Position numbers and translations under genes: made by a program. The notes below the pieces were generated by a model. It was not told the origin of the DNA. It searched no databases and was given only the letters and a program-made list of their open reading frames with translations. 21,372 nt of DNA, from positions 1 through 21,372 of the forward strand of contig NZ_DITB01000006.1 of the NCBI RefSeq assembly GCF_002422095.1, in the 5' to 3' direction. This document shows, piece after piece, positions 1 to 6,913 of this stretch (position 1 is the stretch's first letter; each line of letters opens with the position of its first letter). This DNA comes from Flavobacterium sp. UBA6195. GTDB lineage: Bacteria > Bacteroidota > Bacteroidia > Flavobacteriales > Flavobacteriaceae.

Positions 1-1804
1 TTTCTTGCCATTGGTAAATTAAACTCGCCGAAGAATCTGTTGCAGGTGGAATTGCAAAGTTTGGAGTTCCAGATGTAAAAGTAGTTGTACTGATTGCGTC
101 AGCATCTACAGTAAAGACGGCATTAAGACCAACTTCTTGAGTTATATTTATGGGTTGTGTAACAATACTTGATTGAGTAGCAGTAATCACAGCAGTATTT
201 ATTCCTGGATAACTTGCTGCGGAAACAGTTCCATCAGGATTTGTAGCAGGAGGATTCCCATTACCATAATACATATTACCATCTGTGCCTTCCGCTGTTA
301 TTGTATTATAGGCCTCATTGGCATCGCCACAACCATCATTATCAGAATCTAAGTCTAAATGGTCTGGTGTTCCATCTCCGTCAGTATCTTTAGAGAAACA
401 ATATGAAATTGAGTCTAGGTGTCCAAAATCTCCTACAAACATTCTTATTCTATAAGTTCCTGCTGGCAAAGCAACTGAATTAATAGAGCTATTGTTCCAA
501 ATTTCATCCGAAATACTAGATGTGAAGTTGATAGTGTTTCCTTGTGCAACAGTTATCCCCGTTGTTTCGTTTCTAATTTCTATTTTGGTAGACCATGGTG
601 CATAACCTCTTCTAGAAGATTCTCTGTTTGCAAACCAAGCTGAACCAGAAAATACTGCAGGAGAAGTAAGTGTAATATTTTTATACACATATGCACTTGT
701 TCCGGTAATATCAATATATTGGTTGCCCGATTGTGCATTATCTGGTCCACTAGCATATCCAGCTCCGTTTACTCTGATGACATTAAAATCATTTGCTCCT
801 CCAGTTTCAGTTCTCCAGCCATTGTAAGGATTAGTATTTCGAATGTTATTACCATTTATATTTGGAACAACAGGAGAGTCGAATCCGTCAATAGAACTTG
901 TAGAAGAAATATTGCAAATTCCTTCATTTGTATCTAAAATTCCATCATTGTCATCATCTAAATCTGTAGAATCTGGAATACTGTCTCCATCTGAATCTAA
1001 AAGATTAGAAACCGTCACCGTTTCTGTAGCAGTGTCGCAAACACCAGGGTTTATTTTATCACAAATCTGATAAGTTACTTCGTAAGTTCCAGCCGGCGTT
1101 CCAGCTGCTACGGTAATCATTCCCGTTGTTGTGTTCAAAGTAACACCTGCGATGGTTGTTGCAGTTTGCGTTAAGTTCACATTCGCCAATGTTGCAGAAC
1201 CTGCAGCACCTCCGTTGTAAGTATCATTCGCTAAAACGGATGTTGTTCCTGTTGTTCCTGCAGATACGCTTTGTGTTCCGTTTACGGCATCAATTGTTGG
1301 CGCAGCTACTGTTACTGTTACTGTTAACGTTTCTGGTGTACCAGTAGTTGATGTGATAGTAATTGTAAAATCACCAGCACCCAATGAACCATTTGGAATT
1401 TTGAAATACGTTGGCACACCACCAAAAACATTAGTTGCTGGTGCGTTATCCATGGTTGTGATTGTAACCGGATTACCTCCAAAAGTTGCCGTAACGCTAT
1501 AGTCAGAAGTTGCGACAGGATTTAATTGGAACATCATAAAATCATCAGTAGCATCTTCGAATGTTCCGTTATTATCACATGAAACATTAGTAATAGTAGA
1601 TTGAGAAAGAATTGCCGTTTTATAATTAGGCGCTTTGTATATTGAATATACAACTGATGCTCCCGGAGGAATTGTAGGATTAGTCCAATTTAACAAACCA
1701 TTGTTAGTACAAGTTTCGTTTACAGCCGTTACTGACAACAGCGCAAAACTAGAATGTGCTGCAAAAAAGAGAAAGCTTAAAAGTATTAAATAAAATTTCT
1801 TCAT
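1..1804 (-). CDS. Large secreted TSP3/Ig-like adhesin-type protein, C-terminus beyond the left edge
   Basis: An uninterrupted minus-strand frame of 601 codons begins at ATG 1804-1802 and runs off the window. Residues 1-21 form a classic signal peptide (MKK, hydrophobic core, ending SSFA). Residues about 160-260 form an Ig-like repeat of the kind common in flavobacterial adhesins (VLANDT, then AGTPAGTYEVTYQIC). Two thrombospondin type 3 calcium-binding stretches follow, at about 270-295 (DSDGDSIPD, DDDNDGILD) and 473-497 (DTDGDGTPD, DSDNDGCGD). Between them lies a roughly 175-residue beta-rich module resembling a carbohydrate-binding or MAM-like jelly roll. The last visible residues start another Ig-like domain (ending YQWQ). 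Such proteins usually end in a type IX secretion or gliding C-terminal domain, which would lie outside the window. The start codon overlaps the stop of the upstream ORF (ATGA), so the two are probably translated together. Exact ligand unknown. Confidence 0.85.
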   Translation of the reverse strand, partial: MKKFYLILLSFLFFAAHSSFALLSVTAVNETCTNNGLLNWTNPTIPPGASVVYSIYKAPNYKTAILSQSTITNVSCDNNGTFEDATDDFMMFQLNPVATSDYSVTATFGGNPVTITTMDNAPATNVFGGVPTYFKIPNGSLGAGDFTITITSTTGTPETLTVTVTVAAPTIDAVNGTQSVSAGTTGTTSVLANDTYNGGAAGSATLANVNLTQTATTIAGVTLNTTTGMITVAAGTPAGTYEVTYQICDKINPGVCDTATETVTVSNLLDSDGDSIPDSTDLDDDNDGILDTNEGICNISSTSSIDGFDSPVVPNINGNNIRNTNPYNGWRTETGGANDFNVIRVNGAGYASGPDNAQSGNQYIDITGTSAYVYKNITLTSPAVFSGSAWFANRESSRRGYAPWSTKIEIRNETTGITVAQGNTINFTSSISDEIWNNSSINSVALPAGTYRIRMFVGDFGHLDSISYCFSKDTDGDGTPDHLDLDSDNDGCGDANEAYNTITAEGTDGNMYYGNGNPPATNPDGTVSAASYPGINTAVITATQSSIVTQPINITQEVGLNAVFTVDADAISTTTFTSGTPNFAIPPATDSSASLIYQWQE

Positions 1805-2169
1805 AAGGCAGTAGTTTTAAAGTTAAACCCATTCACCTGATTTGGCGCATTTGCACCACCGCCATTGTCTGTAATAGTAAGAGCTGCTGTTCCACCAGTT
1901 TTTGTAATTGTACCAGCGATGTATTCTACACCAGCTGGTAATTGTACGGTTACACTTGCATCCGAAGTTGAAACAGCAGCTACATCTAACCTTACTTTAA
2001 GGGTTGATGTACCATTGCAAACCGATAGGTTTCTTGGGTTCTGCGTAGGCGCTGTAGCATGATCAGGAAACGTAATCAAAAACGACTGGGCATTTGTGTT
2101 TAAGCCAGTAATTATGATTAGTAAGAAGAACAGTCTTTGCGTCCATTGCAAAAAATAATTGTTTTTCAT
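1801..2169 (-). CDS. Short secreted protein, probable truncated head of a large adhesin
   Basis: The ORF is 122 aa with a signal peptide (hydrophobic residues 13-24, ending NTNAQ at 28). The mature part (starting SFLITFP, with LSVCNGTSTLKVRLDV and VEYIAGTITKTGGTAALTI) matches what I know as the first domain of very long flavobacterial adhesins with DUF11-like or gliding-motility C-terminal domains. In those proteins the domain continues for hundreds of residues. Here it stops after NGFNFKTTAL. The stop TGA overlaps the ATG of the next gene (ATGA, 1804-1801). Because the next gene starts with its own full signal peptide in another frame, this does not look like a simple frameshift of one gene. 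It may be a deletion remnant or a small secreted protein kept as the translational lead of the operon. Expression is probably driven from the promoter region at 2514-2582. Confidence 0.6.
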   Translation of the reverse strand: MKNNYFLQWTQRLFFLLIIITGLNTNAQSFLITFPDHATAPTQNPRNLSVCNGTSTLKVRLDVAAVSTSDASVTVQLPAGVEYIAGTITKTGGTAALTITDNGGGANAPNQVNGFNFKTTAL

Positions 2170-2513
2170 AATAAATAATTAGAGTTAGAAATTTAATTAA
2201 CTGTTTAATTTTGGCGGCTAATTTTTAAGCGCAAAGCCGAGCGCTGATTTTTGTTTAATAAATATGAGTGAAATTAAATGGCGCGATTTTTACTTATTAA
2301 TAACAAATAGTATAAATCGTAGAATAAGTAGGTGGGGTTCTTTTGTAGGTTTGGGGTAATTAAAAAAGTGTAAATACTAAAAAATAAACTATGTAATAAT
2401 GTTATATACATTTTTAATAAACCAACACATAATGTCAGTGTATTAAAGGTACAAGTATTTATAAATTTATTTTGGTGAGGTAGTACCATTTTACTTTTAC
2501 TTTGATAATGGTA
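2170..2513 (-). other. Long AT-rich leader upstream of the adhesin genes
   Basis: No convincing gene is present. If the -7 box at 2521-2514 is used, about 335 nt of untranslated leader precede the 122-aa ORF. The stretch holds a GC-richer patch with a short inverted repeat (AGCGC 2228-2232 and GCGCT 2241-2245). It also holds an 8-bp inverted repeat, GTACCATT at 2483-2490 and AATGGTAC at 2507-2514, which reaches the -7 box. I recognise no known riboswitch. Confidence 0.4.
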
Positions 2514-2582
2514 CAAATGTAAAGTATTGATTAATTGTTATTTGTAGTACATTTTTCTTAAAAAATGTAGCACAAGTTCTAC
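2514..2582 (-). promoter_or_regulatory. Putative adhesin-operon promoter with tandem TTGTAGTACA-type operators
   Basis: On the minus strand TACATTTG (2521-2514) fits the Bacteroidota -7 consensus TAnnTTTG. Upstream lie TTTGTAGTACA (2541-2551, centre 2547) and TGTAGCACAAGTTCTAC (2566-2582, first centre 2570), 23 bp apart. The proximal centre is 26 bp from the first T of the -7 box, about -40 relative to the likely start, where an activator would contact polymerase. No clear -33 TTTG element is visible, which suits an activator-dependent promoter. The same arrangement is found upstream of the histidine kinase gene. Binding by the neighbouring response regulator is inference. Confidence 0.5.
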
Positions 2583-2589
2583 GCAAAAA

Positions 2590-2613
2590 AAAACACGCAA
2601 CAAAGCGTGTTTT
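2590..2613 (-). terminator. Rho-independent terminator of the kinase/regulator operon
   Basis: Nine-base arms AAAACACGC (2590-2598) and GCGTGTTTT (2605-2613) enclose a 6-nt loop. On the minus strand the stem is followed by a T run (2585-2590 read as T). It lies 22 bp after the response regulator stop and separates that operon from the adhesin promoter. Confidence 0.85.
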
Positions 2614-2635
2614 TACATTTTAAATAAATTTTATT

Positions 2636-3289
2636 TTATTCTTTTTCTTTGGTGTAATAAAGTTGAAAAATTTGAATTAAGCCAGATAGCGTATCGATTG
2701 ATAATTTTTCAAAAATCCTGTTTTTATAGGTGCTAACAGTGGTTTTTTTAATACTCAATGATTTGCAAATGTCAATGTTACTTTTCCCTTCTACTAAAAA
2801 TTTCGCAATTTCAATTTCTCTGTTAGATAATTGTTCTAATGGATTGGATGGTTTTTTTAAAATATAACTATCCATTATTTTATCCTGAATATTTTTACTG
2901 GTATACTTTCCAGATGTCATTACAGTTTTAATGGCATGTTTTATTTCTTCTTCTGAACTTAATTTTTTTAAATAGCCATTGGCTCCAGCACTTAAATATC
3001 TTACAGCATATATGTCTTCATCATAACCCGAAAAAATCAAAATTTTTAAATCAGGTTGTATTTTTTTCAAGGTAGGTAATAAGTTTAAACTACTTCCATC
3101 TGGAAAGTTAATATCTAAGATAAGAAGATCAATAGTTGTTATATTTAAAACTTTTATTATTTCAGAAAAACTTTCAATTTGGTATACTGTTGCATCTTTG
3201 TATAAATCTTTTAAAATAAATGACATGCCTTGTGTAACTATACTGTGGTCATCTGCTGATATGAAATTATATTTTTTTGTTGTATTCAT
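2636..3289 (-). CDS. NarL/LuxR-family response regulator
   Basis: The protein is 217 aa, the usual length for NarL/FixJ regulators. Its receiver domain (about 6-125) shows the acidic pair D13-D14, phospho-acceptor D59 (LLILDINFPDG), S87 in the switch position (IFSGYD) and K108 (GYLKK). A LuxR-type helix-turn-helix fills about 152-212 (LSNREIEIAKFLVEGKSN, then KKTTVSTYKNRIFEKL). It should be phosphorylated by the kinase encoded 26 bp upstream and then dimerise on DNA. The two genes form one minus-strand operon ended by the hairpin at 2590-2613. Its probable targets are the TTGTAGTACAA palindromes upstream of the kinase gene and of the adhesin genes; this is inferred only from shared architecture. 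The ATG at 3289-3287 is the natural start, with the receiver domain beginning right after it. Confidence 0.92.
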   Translation of the reverse strand: MNTTKKYNFISADDHSIVTQGMSFILKDLYKDATVYQIESFSEIIKVLNITTIDLLILDINFPDGSSLNLLPTLKKIQPDLKILIFSGYDEDIYAVRYLSAGANGYLKKLSSEEEIKHAIKTVMTSGKYTSKNIQDKIMDSYILKKPSNPLEQLSNREIEIAKFLVEGKSNIDICKSLSIKKTTVSTYKNRIFEKLSIDTLSGLIQIFQLYYTKEKE

Positions 3290-3315
3290 GTAGATCGAAA
3301 GGGTGTTAATTAATT

Positions 3316-5061
3316 TTACGATTGGTCTAATAAAAGGTTAAATTGTACTGTAGTACCTACATTTTTTTTGCTTGTTACATTAATTTTTCCATCAAATAAT
3401 TCTATTAGTTCTTTACATAAATTGAGTCCTAAGCCTGCACCAAGATTTTTTACATTGGCAGAAATTTCTCCTTGATAATAACTTTCAAAAATATGTTGTA
3501 AATCTTCTTCATTAATGCCAATGCCATTGTCTTTAATTTCGATTGATAGGTTGAGTCGGTTATTTATAGTTTTTTCAGTTTTTAAGTCAACTTTAATAAT
3601 GCCTTTTTTAGTAAATTTATTAGCGTTTCCAACAATGTTATAAAAAAGTTGATGGATTTTAACTACATCTGAATGTATTTGAAAGTTCTCTGTAATTGTA
3701 TTTTTTATTTCAAGTTTATTGTTATTATTCTCAACAAAGCTGGCTAGTGATTTCAATATTTCATCTAGCTCATCTTTTAGTTTAAACTCACTTTTATTCA
3801 ATTCTAATTTCTTATTCTCATTTTTTGAATAGTCTAAAACTTGATTAGCTAAAAGCGATAAAGAATTTGTGGTGAATTGAATCGATTTTAACGATTCTTG
3901 TAAACTTTCATCTTTAATTTGTTTACTGATGTTTCTGCTATAAATAGATAAAATATTAAGAGGGGATCTAATTTCATGACTAATCATTCCAACAATTCTA
4001 TTTTTAAAGCTTAAGTTTTGTTGTATTTTTTCTTGCGCCAATAACAATCGTTTTTCATAGTCAAATGCTAAACGAGTTAATAAAATAAGAATTCCAGAGA
4101 TAATAACCATAAATAGGACTAAACCAATTACGGCATAATTTCGAATTAATTTATTGGTTTTGTATTGGTCTTGAAATTTATGTTTAGTGTCATTAGAAAA
4201 TGAAGCTAAAGCTTTGTTGTACTTTTCTAACAATAAACTACTATAATCTAAAAGCTGATTATTTCGATTTAAAAAATCAGAATCTTTACCTTTTAAAGCA
4301 GATAAATTATTTTTATAGTTTAAAAATTCGTTCTGATAGTAATTATTGGTGTTTTTAAAAGCATTAGCTAATTGTTCTTCAATATTTCCAGTACTTACTT
4401 TTTTGCCATATTTCATGGTTACAACTACATTTACCTTTTCTTTTTGTACATCAACTTTTCCAGTAATTGCATTACCTAATCTTGTAAACAACCCTTTTCG
4501 TTCTACACTATCAACCATCATATACGATTCAACAGTAATGCTATTCAATACATCTTCATAATTAAAGCGATTTAATTTTAGCAAGTCTTTTTCTAATTGT
4601 GGACTTGGTAAAATTTGAACGTTGATTAATGAGTCAATTGCTTTATTTAATTGTTTAATGGATAAAGTATCAGAGTCTGTATTTTTTAAGTATAATAAAA
4701 ACGAGTCACTATTGTTGGATGTCTTCGCTAAACTATCAATGTTTTTGTTTAGATTGTTTAGTGCCTTGTTATAATTGGCTAAATATTTATTGTCTTTTGT
4801 TTGAATGTAATTTTGTAAATTATATTGTATAGCAATATAGTCACCTTTAGTAAGGTCACTAAAATGTTTCGCTTGATCAGATATTTCTAATTCCGTTTCT
4901 AAATTGTCTAACTTTGATTCATTAAAAATTTCATTATACAAAATTACAAGTAATAAAAGTTGTAAAAATATAATACTTGCCAATAAAGCAAAATGAACAG
5001 CCTTCCTATTCTTGAAGTTTAGTGTTCTAAAATCAAGTTGTTTTAAAATATTTTTTATCAA
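3316..5061 (-). CDS. Membrane sensor histidine kinase
   Basis: The protein is 581 aa. Transmembrane segments at about 22-42 and 308-329 frame a large, mostly helical extracytoplasmic sensor region (about 43-307). The cytoplasmic part has a HisKA domain with H362 (MISHEIRSPLN) and a HATPase_c domain: N box around N475 (HQLFYNIVGNANKF), G1 DNGIGI at 511-516, F box IFESYYQ and G2 GAGLGLNL at 541-548. No receiver, PAS or HAMP domain is evident. The sensor region contains a segment around 205-225 (VNVVVTMKYGKK) that I cannot assign to a ligand. The frame has no ATG near its 5' end: an in-frame TAA lies 18 bp upstream, leaving TTG at 5061-5059 (or ATT just before) as the start. Transcription probably begins near 5217 from the palindrome-bearing promoter. 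Its partner is the regulator encoded downstream. Confidence 0.9.
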   Translation of the reverse strand: MIKNILKQLDFRTLNFKNRKAVHFALLASIIFLQLLLLVILYNEIFNESKLDNLETELEISDQAKHFSDLTKGDYIAIQYNLQNYIQTKDNKYLANYNKALNNLNKNIDSLAKTSNNSDSFLLYLKNTDSDTLSIKQLNKAIDSLINVQILPSPQLEKDLLKLNRFNYEDVLNSITVESYMMVDSVERKGLFTRLGNAITGKVDVQKEKVNVVVTMKYGKKVSTGNIEEQLANAFKNTNNYYQNEFLNYKNNLSALKGKDSDFLNRNNQLLDYSSLLLEKYNKALASFSNDTKHKFQDQYKTNKLIRNYAVIGLVLFMVIISGILILLTRLAFDYEKRLLLAQEKIQQNLSFKNRIVGMISHEIRSPLNILSIYSRNISKQIKDESLQESLKSIQFTTNSLSLLANQVLDYSKNENKKLELNKSEFKLKDELDEILKSLASFVENNNNKLEIKNTITENFQIHSDVVKIHQLFYNIVGNANKFTKKGIIKVDLKTEKTINNRLNLSIEIKDNGIGINEEDLQHIFESYYQGEISANVKNLGAGLGLNLCKELIELFDGKINVTSKKNVGTTVQFNLLLDQS

Positions 5062-5215
5062 AATAATTTTCTTAAATTATACACGTATTTTAAATTCCAG
5101 ATTAGTAGGTAGGGGCTATCTCTGTAAATTTAATAAAAAAATATTAATTAAAAATTAAATTGTGTATTACCAGCTTACATAGAAATAAAATATTATTTAA
5201 AGTAAATAAATGTTT

Positions 5216-5298
5216 TTGTACTACAATATTATGAAATCTTCCATAAAAAATTTGTAGTACAAATTTATGTTCTTATTGTAGTACAAGAACTACAATAA
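5216..5298 (-). promoter_or_regulatory. Palindrome-rich promoter region of the kinase/regulator operon
   Basis: Three copies of one odd-centred palindrome occur: TTGTACTACAA (5216-5226), AAATTTGTAGTACAAATTT (5248-5266, a perfect 19-bp palindrome centred on 5257) and TTGTAGTACAA (5276-5286). The last sits inside a perfect 10-bp inverted repeat, TTATTGTAGT (5273-5282) with ACTACAATAA (5289-5298). On the minus strand TAATATTG (5231-5224) matches TAnnTTTG at 7 of 8 positions and starts exactly 26 bp from the centre of the 19-bp palindrome, as in the adhesin promoter. The most downstream copy overlaps the -7 box and could mediate autorepression. The stretch from 5299 to 5487 shows nothing further. 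Confidence 0.6.
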
Positions 5299-5487
5299 TA
5301 GGTTTTGTTTTTAAGAAAACTCTAAAGCTTTGTTTTAAATATTGAGATTAATTTAATGTTTTGGTAAAATATGCATATTAATTATCAGTTTGTAGTTATT
5401 TTAAATAATAAACAAATATTTATAATTTAATAAAAAAAGCGTAAGTCTTTAATTTTTATTAGATTGAATGGTTTTTTTGAAACTAAA

Positions 5488-5522
5488 ATTTGCTCCACAA
5501 AATTCAAATTTGTAGAGCAAAT
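5488..5522 (-). terminator. Terminator of the conserved hypothetical gene
   Basis: Fourteen-base arms (5488-5501 and 5509-5522) pair with one mismatch around a 7-nt loop (5502-5508). The hairpin begins 10 bp after the stop of the gene at 5533-6282. On the minus strand it is followed by a T-rich run (TTTTAGTTT). Its TTTGTAGAG arm resembles the nearby operators but is better explained as part of the stem. Confidence 0.75.
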
Positions 5523-5532
5523 AAAAATTGAA

Positions 5533-6282
5533 CTATACAACTTCCAAAATATTCAACACATTATATTCTTCATTTTTTAAAGAATACTGAACAGCATTAA
5601 CTTCTTGATAAAAAGAAATCATAAAAAGAAATAATTGAACACCACTACCTGATGGAACACTACTAGGGAGTAAGGTTTGTGAAGCCATTGTTAAATCAAT
5701 TGGTAAGTTAATAATAGGACTATAAGCTATTTCAGATTCAGTTGTAGCAAAATCCAAATGTACCACAGCACTTTGTAAACTAATGTGAGTAGCGCCTTGT
5801 GGATAATTTAATTGTTCTAATGGAATAAAATTACTTATTGCAATTTCTCCTGTAGAAGTGTTTAGCGTATAGGGTGCAAAAAACACTCCTTTTAATGGGG
5901 CATTAGCATTGAAATCAAAACCTTTCAATTGCAATTTTCCATCAGGAGTTGAAATCCCAATTGCAACATTTCGCTCCCCTCTTGCAGAAGTAGTATCCAT
6001 ATTTTTAATACGCGACATAGTTTGTAGTAATCTGCTAGATAGTTTACTATCCTTGGCTTTAAATACTAAAGACCCCATTGCTAAACGCAAAACTTTTCCA
6101 GAGCTACCGCTATGGGCAAATTCATTATTGTTTTCTCTGGTTCTCACAAAATTTGCATCATTAGCTATACGCTCTTTAGCAATACCACCTTTTTTTCGAA
6201 CAAAATTTTTACCGTCTTTTTTGTAGAATGTCAAGTCTTCTACTGTACCTTCAATTTTAATAATTCCTGATGCTTTTGCCAT
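5533..6282 (-). CDS. Conserved flavobacterial hypothetical protein
   Basis: The protein is 249 aa with no signal peptide or membrane segment. The N-terminus (MAKASGIIKIEGTVEDLTFY, then KKDGKNFVRKKGG and RIANDANFVRTRENNNEF) is a signature I associate with uncharacterised Bacteroidota proteins; I cannot name a domain with certainty. Residues 1-95 are basic and could bind nucleic acid or another partner. The remainder (about 105-249) is predicted mostly beta-rich, with many short hydrophobic strands. The gene stands alone, with its own terminator at 5488-5522, and starts at ATG 6282-6280. Its neighbours (a two-component system and a small basic protein on the other strand) do not suggest a role. 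Function unknown. Confidence 0.8.
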   Translation of the reverse strand: MAKASGIIKIEGTVEDLTFYKKDGKNFVRKKGGIAKERIANDANFVRTRENNNEFAHSGSSGKVLRLAMGSLVFKAKDSKLSSRLLQTMSRIKNMDTTSARGERNVAIGISTPDGKLQLKGFDFNANAPLKGVFFAPYTLNTSTGEIAISNFIPLEQLNYPQGATHISLQSAVVHLDFATTESEIAYSPIINLPIDLTMASQTLLPSSVPSGSGVQLFLFMISFYQEVNAVQYSLKNEEYNVLNILEVV

Positions 6283-6629
6283 AATACATAAATTTATATG
6301 GTGAATGAATATCCTTTATGGTTAAAAGGTTAATCAAATAACACAAATGTTGTATGGCATAGTATAGGGCCACTTCCGTAAAGGAAACAAAAGGATGTTT
6401 TTTGCCGAAAAGTGCTTTTTTTGCAGTAGTTTTTGCGGAATTTTAATTGGGTTGAGTTAAATTTTTGTGAAAGCAAAATATCAAAGAATTACTTCCGTTA
6501 TCAAAATTATAAAGCCGACTTAAAGCTTACATAAAGTCGACTAAAAGCCGATGTAACCCCTGCATACGTGTCTATTTTGTTTAATAGGCAAACGGTATTT
6601 GTTATTAAAAAATAAAACAAAATTAATAA
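6283..6629. other. Divergent intergenic region, no gene seen
   Basis: These 347 bp separate the divergent genes at 5533-6282 and 6630-6827. They hold ACTTCCGT twice (6372-6379 and 6491-6498), the imperfect palindrome TTCC-GTAAA-GGAA (6374-6386), and the 11-bp tandem array listed separately. I found no good TAnnTTTG box facing the minus-strand gene. Confidence 0.5.
6511..6554. repeat. Four tandem 11-bp degenerate repeats
   Basis: Consecutive units are AAAGCCGACTT (6511), AAAGCTTACAT (6522), AAAGTCGACTA (6533) and AAAGCCGATGT (6544). The next 11 bp (6555-6565) are a weaker continuation. The period is one helical turn and not a multiple of three, so this is a DNA-level and not a coding repeat. 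Confidence 0.6.
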
Positions 6630-6827
6630 ATGCAAATGAATAGGTTGTGCGTGTATACAAAAGATATACAGTTGGTTACAGGTAAAAGTGAAAGATATTG
6701 CAGAACCATTATAGCAAATATCAAAAAAAATCTCAAAAAAGAAAAACATCAATGTGTTACAATTGAAGAGTTTTGTGACTACCAAGGATTAAAAATCGAG
6801 GATGTCAGAAATGTTCTGAAGCGATAA
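6630..6827 (+). CDS. Small basic protein, possible DNA-binding
   Basis: The ORF is 65 aa. An ATG at 6636 would give MNRLCVYTK and is an equally good start. The sequence (YTKDIQLVTGKSERYCRTII, then IKKNLKKEKHQ, then VTIEEFCDYQGLKIEDVRNVL) resembles small flavobacterial proteins with a helix-turn-helix-like N-terminal half; the name of the family escapes me. The protein is lysine-rich, with no signal peptide or membrane segment. The codons look genuine and the reading frame is unbroken. It lies 75 bp after the 11-bp tandem array, which could be its binding site, and 86 bp before the ketoacyl synthase gene on the same strand. A role as a regulator is a guess. It could also be read as a remnant of a longer gene, but nothing in the flanks extends it. 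Confidence 0.6.
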   Translation: MQMNRLCVYTKDIQLVTGKSERYCRTIIANIKKNLKKEKHQCVTIEEFCDYQGLKIEDVRNVLKR

Positions 6828-6839
6828 ACAGATAATGTC

Positions 6840-6875
6840 AAATTTTTAATTTTGCCGAATGTAAATTTTTAATTT
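6840..6875. repeat. 13-bp direct repeat upstream of the ketoacyl synthase gene
   Basis: AAATTTTTAATTT occurs at 6840-6852 and again at 6863-6875, each preceded by AATGT (with one extra base in the first copy). The 23-bp period places the copies on nearly the same helix face, immediately upstream of the -7 box at 6878. Confidence 0.5.
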
Positions 6876-6877
6876 CG

Positions 6878-6885
6878 TATTTTTG
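6878..6885 (+). promoter_or_regulatory. -7 promoter box for the ketoacyl synthase gene
   Basis: TATTTTTG fits the Bacteroidota TAnnTTTG element and lies 28 bp before ATG 6914. TTTG at 6851-6854 could be the -33 element, although the 23-bp spacer is slightly long. Confidence 0.5.
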
Positions 6886-6913
6886 TTTTAACAAAATGTA
6901 AAATTCGAAATAT

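Noticed and set aside
1799..1806. Frameshift joining the 122-aa ORF and the large adhesin into one gene
   Set aside because: The downstream ORF begins with its own complete signal peptide, which would not occur in the middle of one protein.
2274..2516. 80-aa minus-strand ORF in the adhesin leader
   Set aside because: Composition follows AT-rich noncoding DNA (many Leu, Tyr, Phe, Asn), no domain is seen, and it overlaps the putative promoter; read as chance.
3340..3362. GTACTGTAGTAC-like palindrome near the 3' end of the kinase gene
   Set aside because: It resembles the operators but lies in coding sequence, has a different centre and no promoter box nearby.
5509..5522. TTTGTAGAG in the 5488-5522 hairpin as a fourth regulator site
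   Set aside because: The sequence is fully explained as one arm of a terminator and lacks the GTAC core of the operators.
6507..6785. 92-aa minus-strand ORF
   Set aside because: It lies opposite the small basic protein gene and across the 11-bp repeats; Phe/Leu/Cys-rich composition is typical of an antisense shadow.
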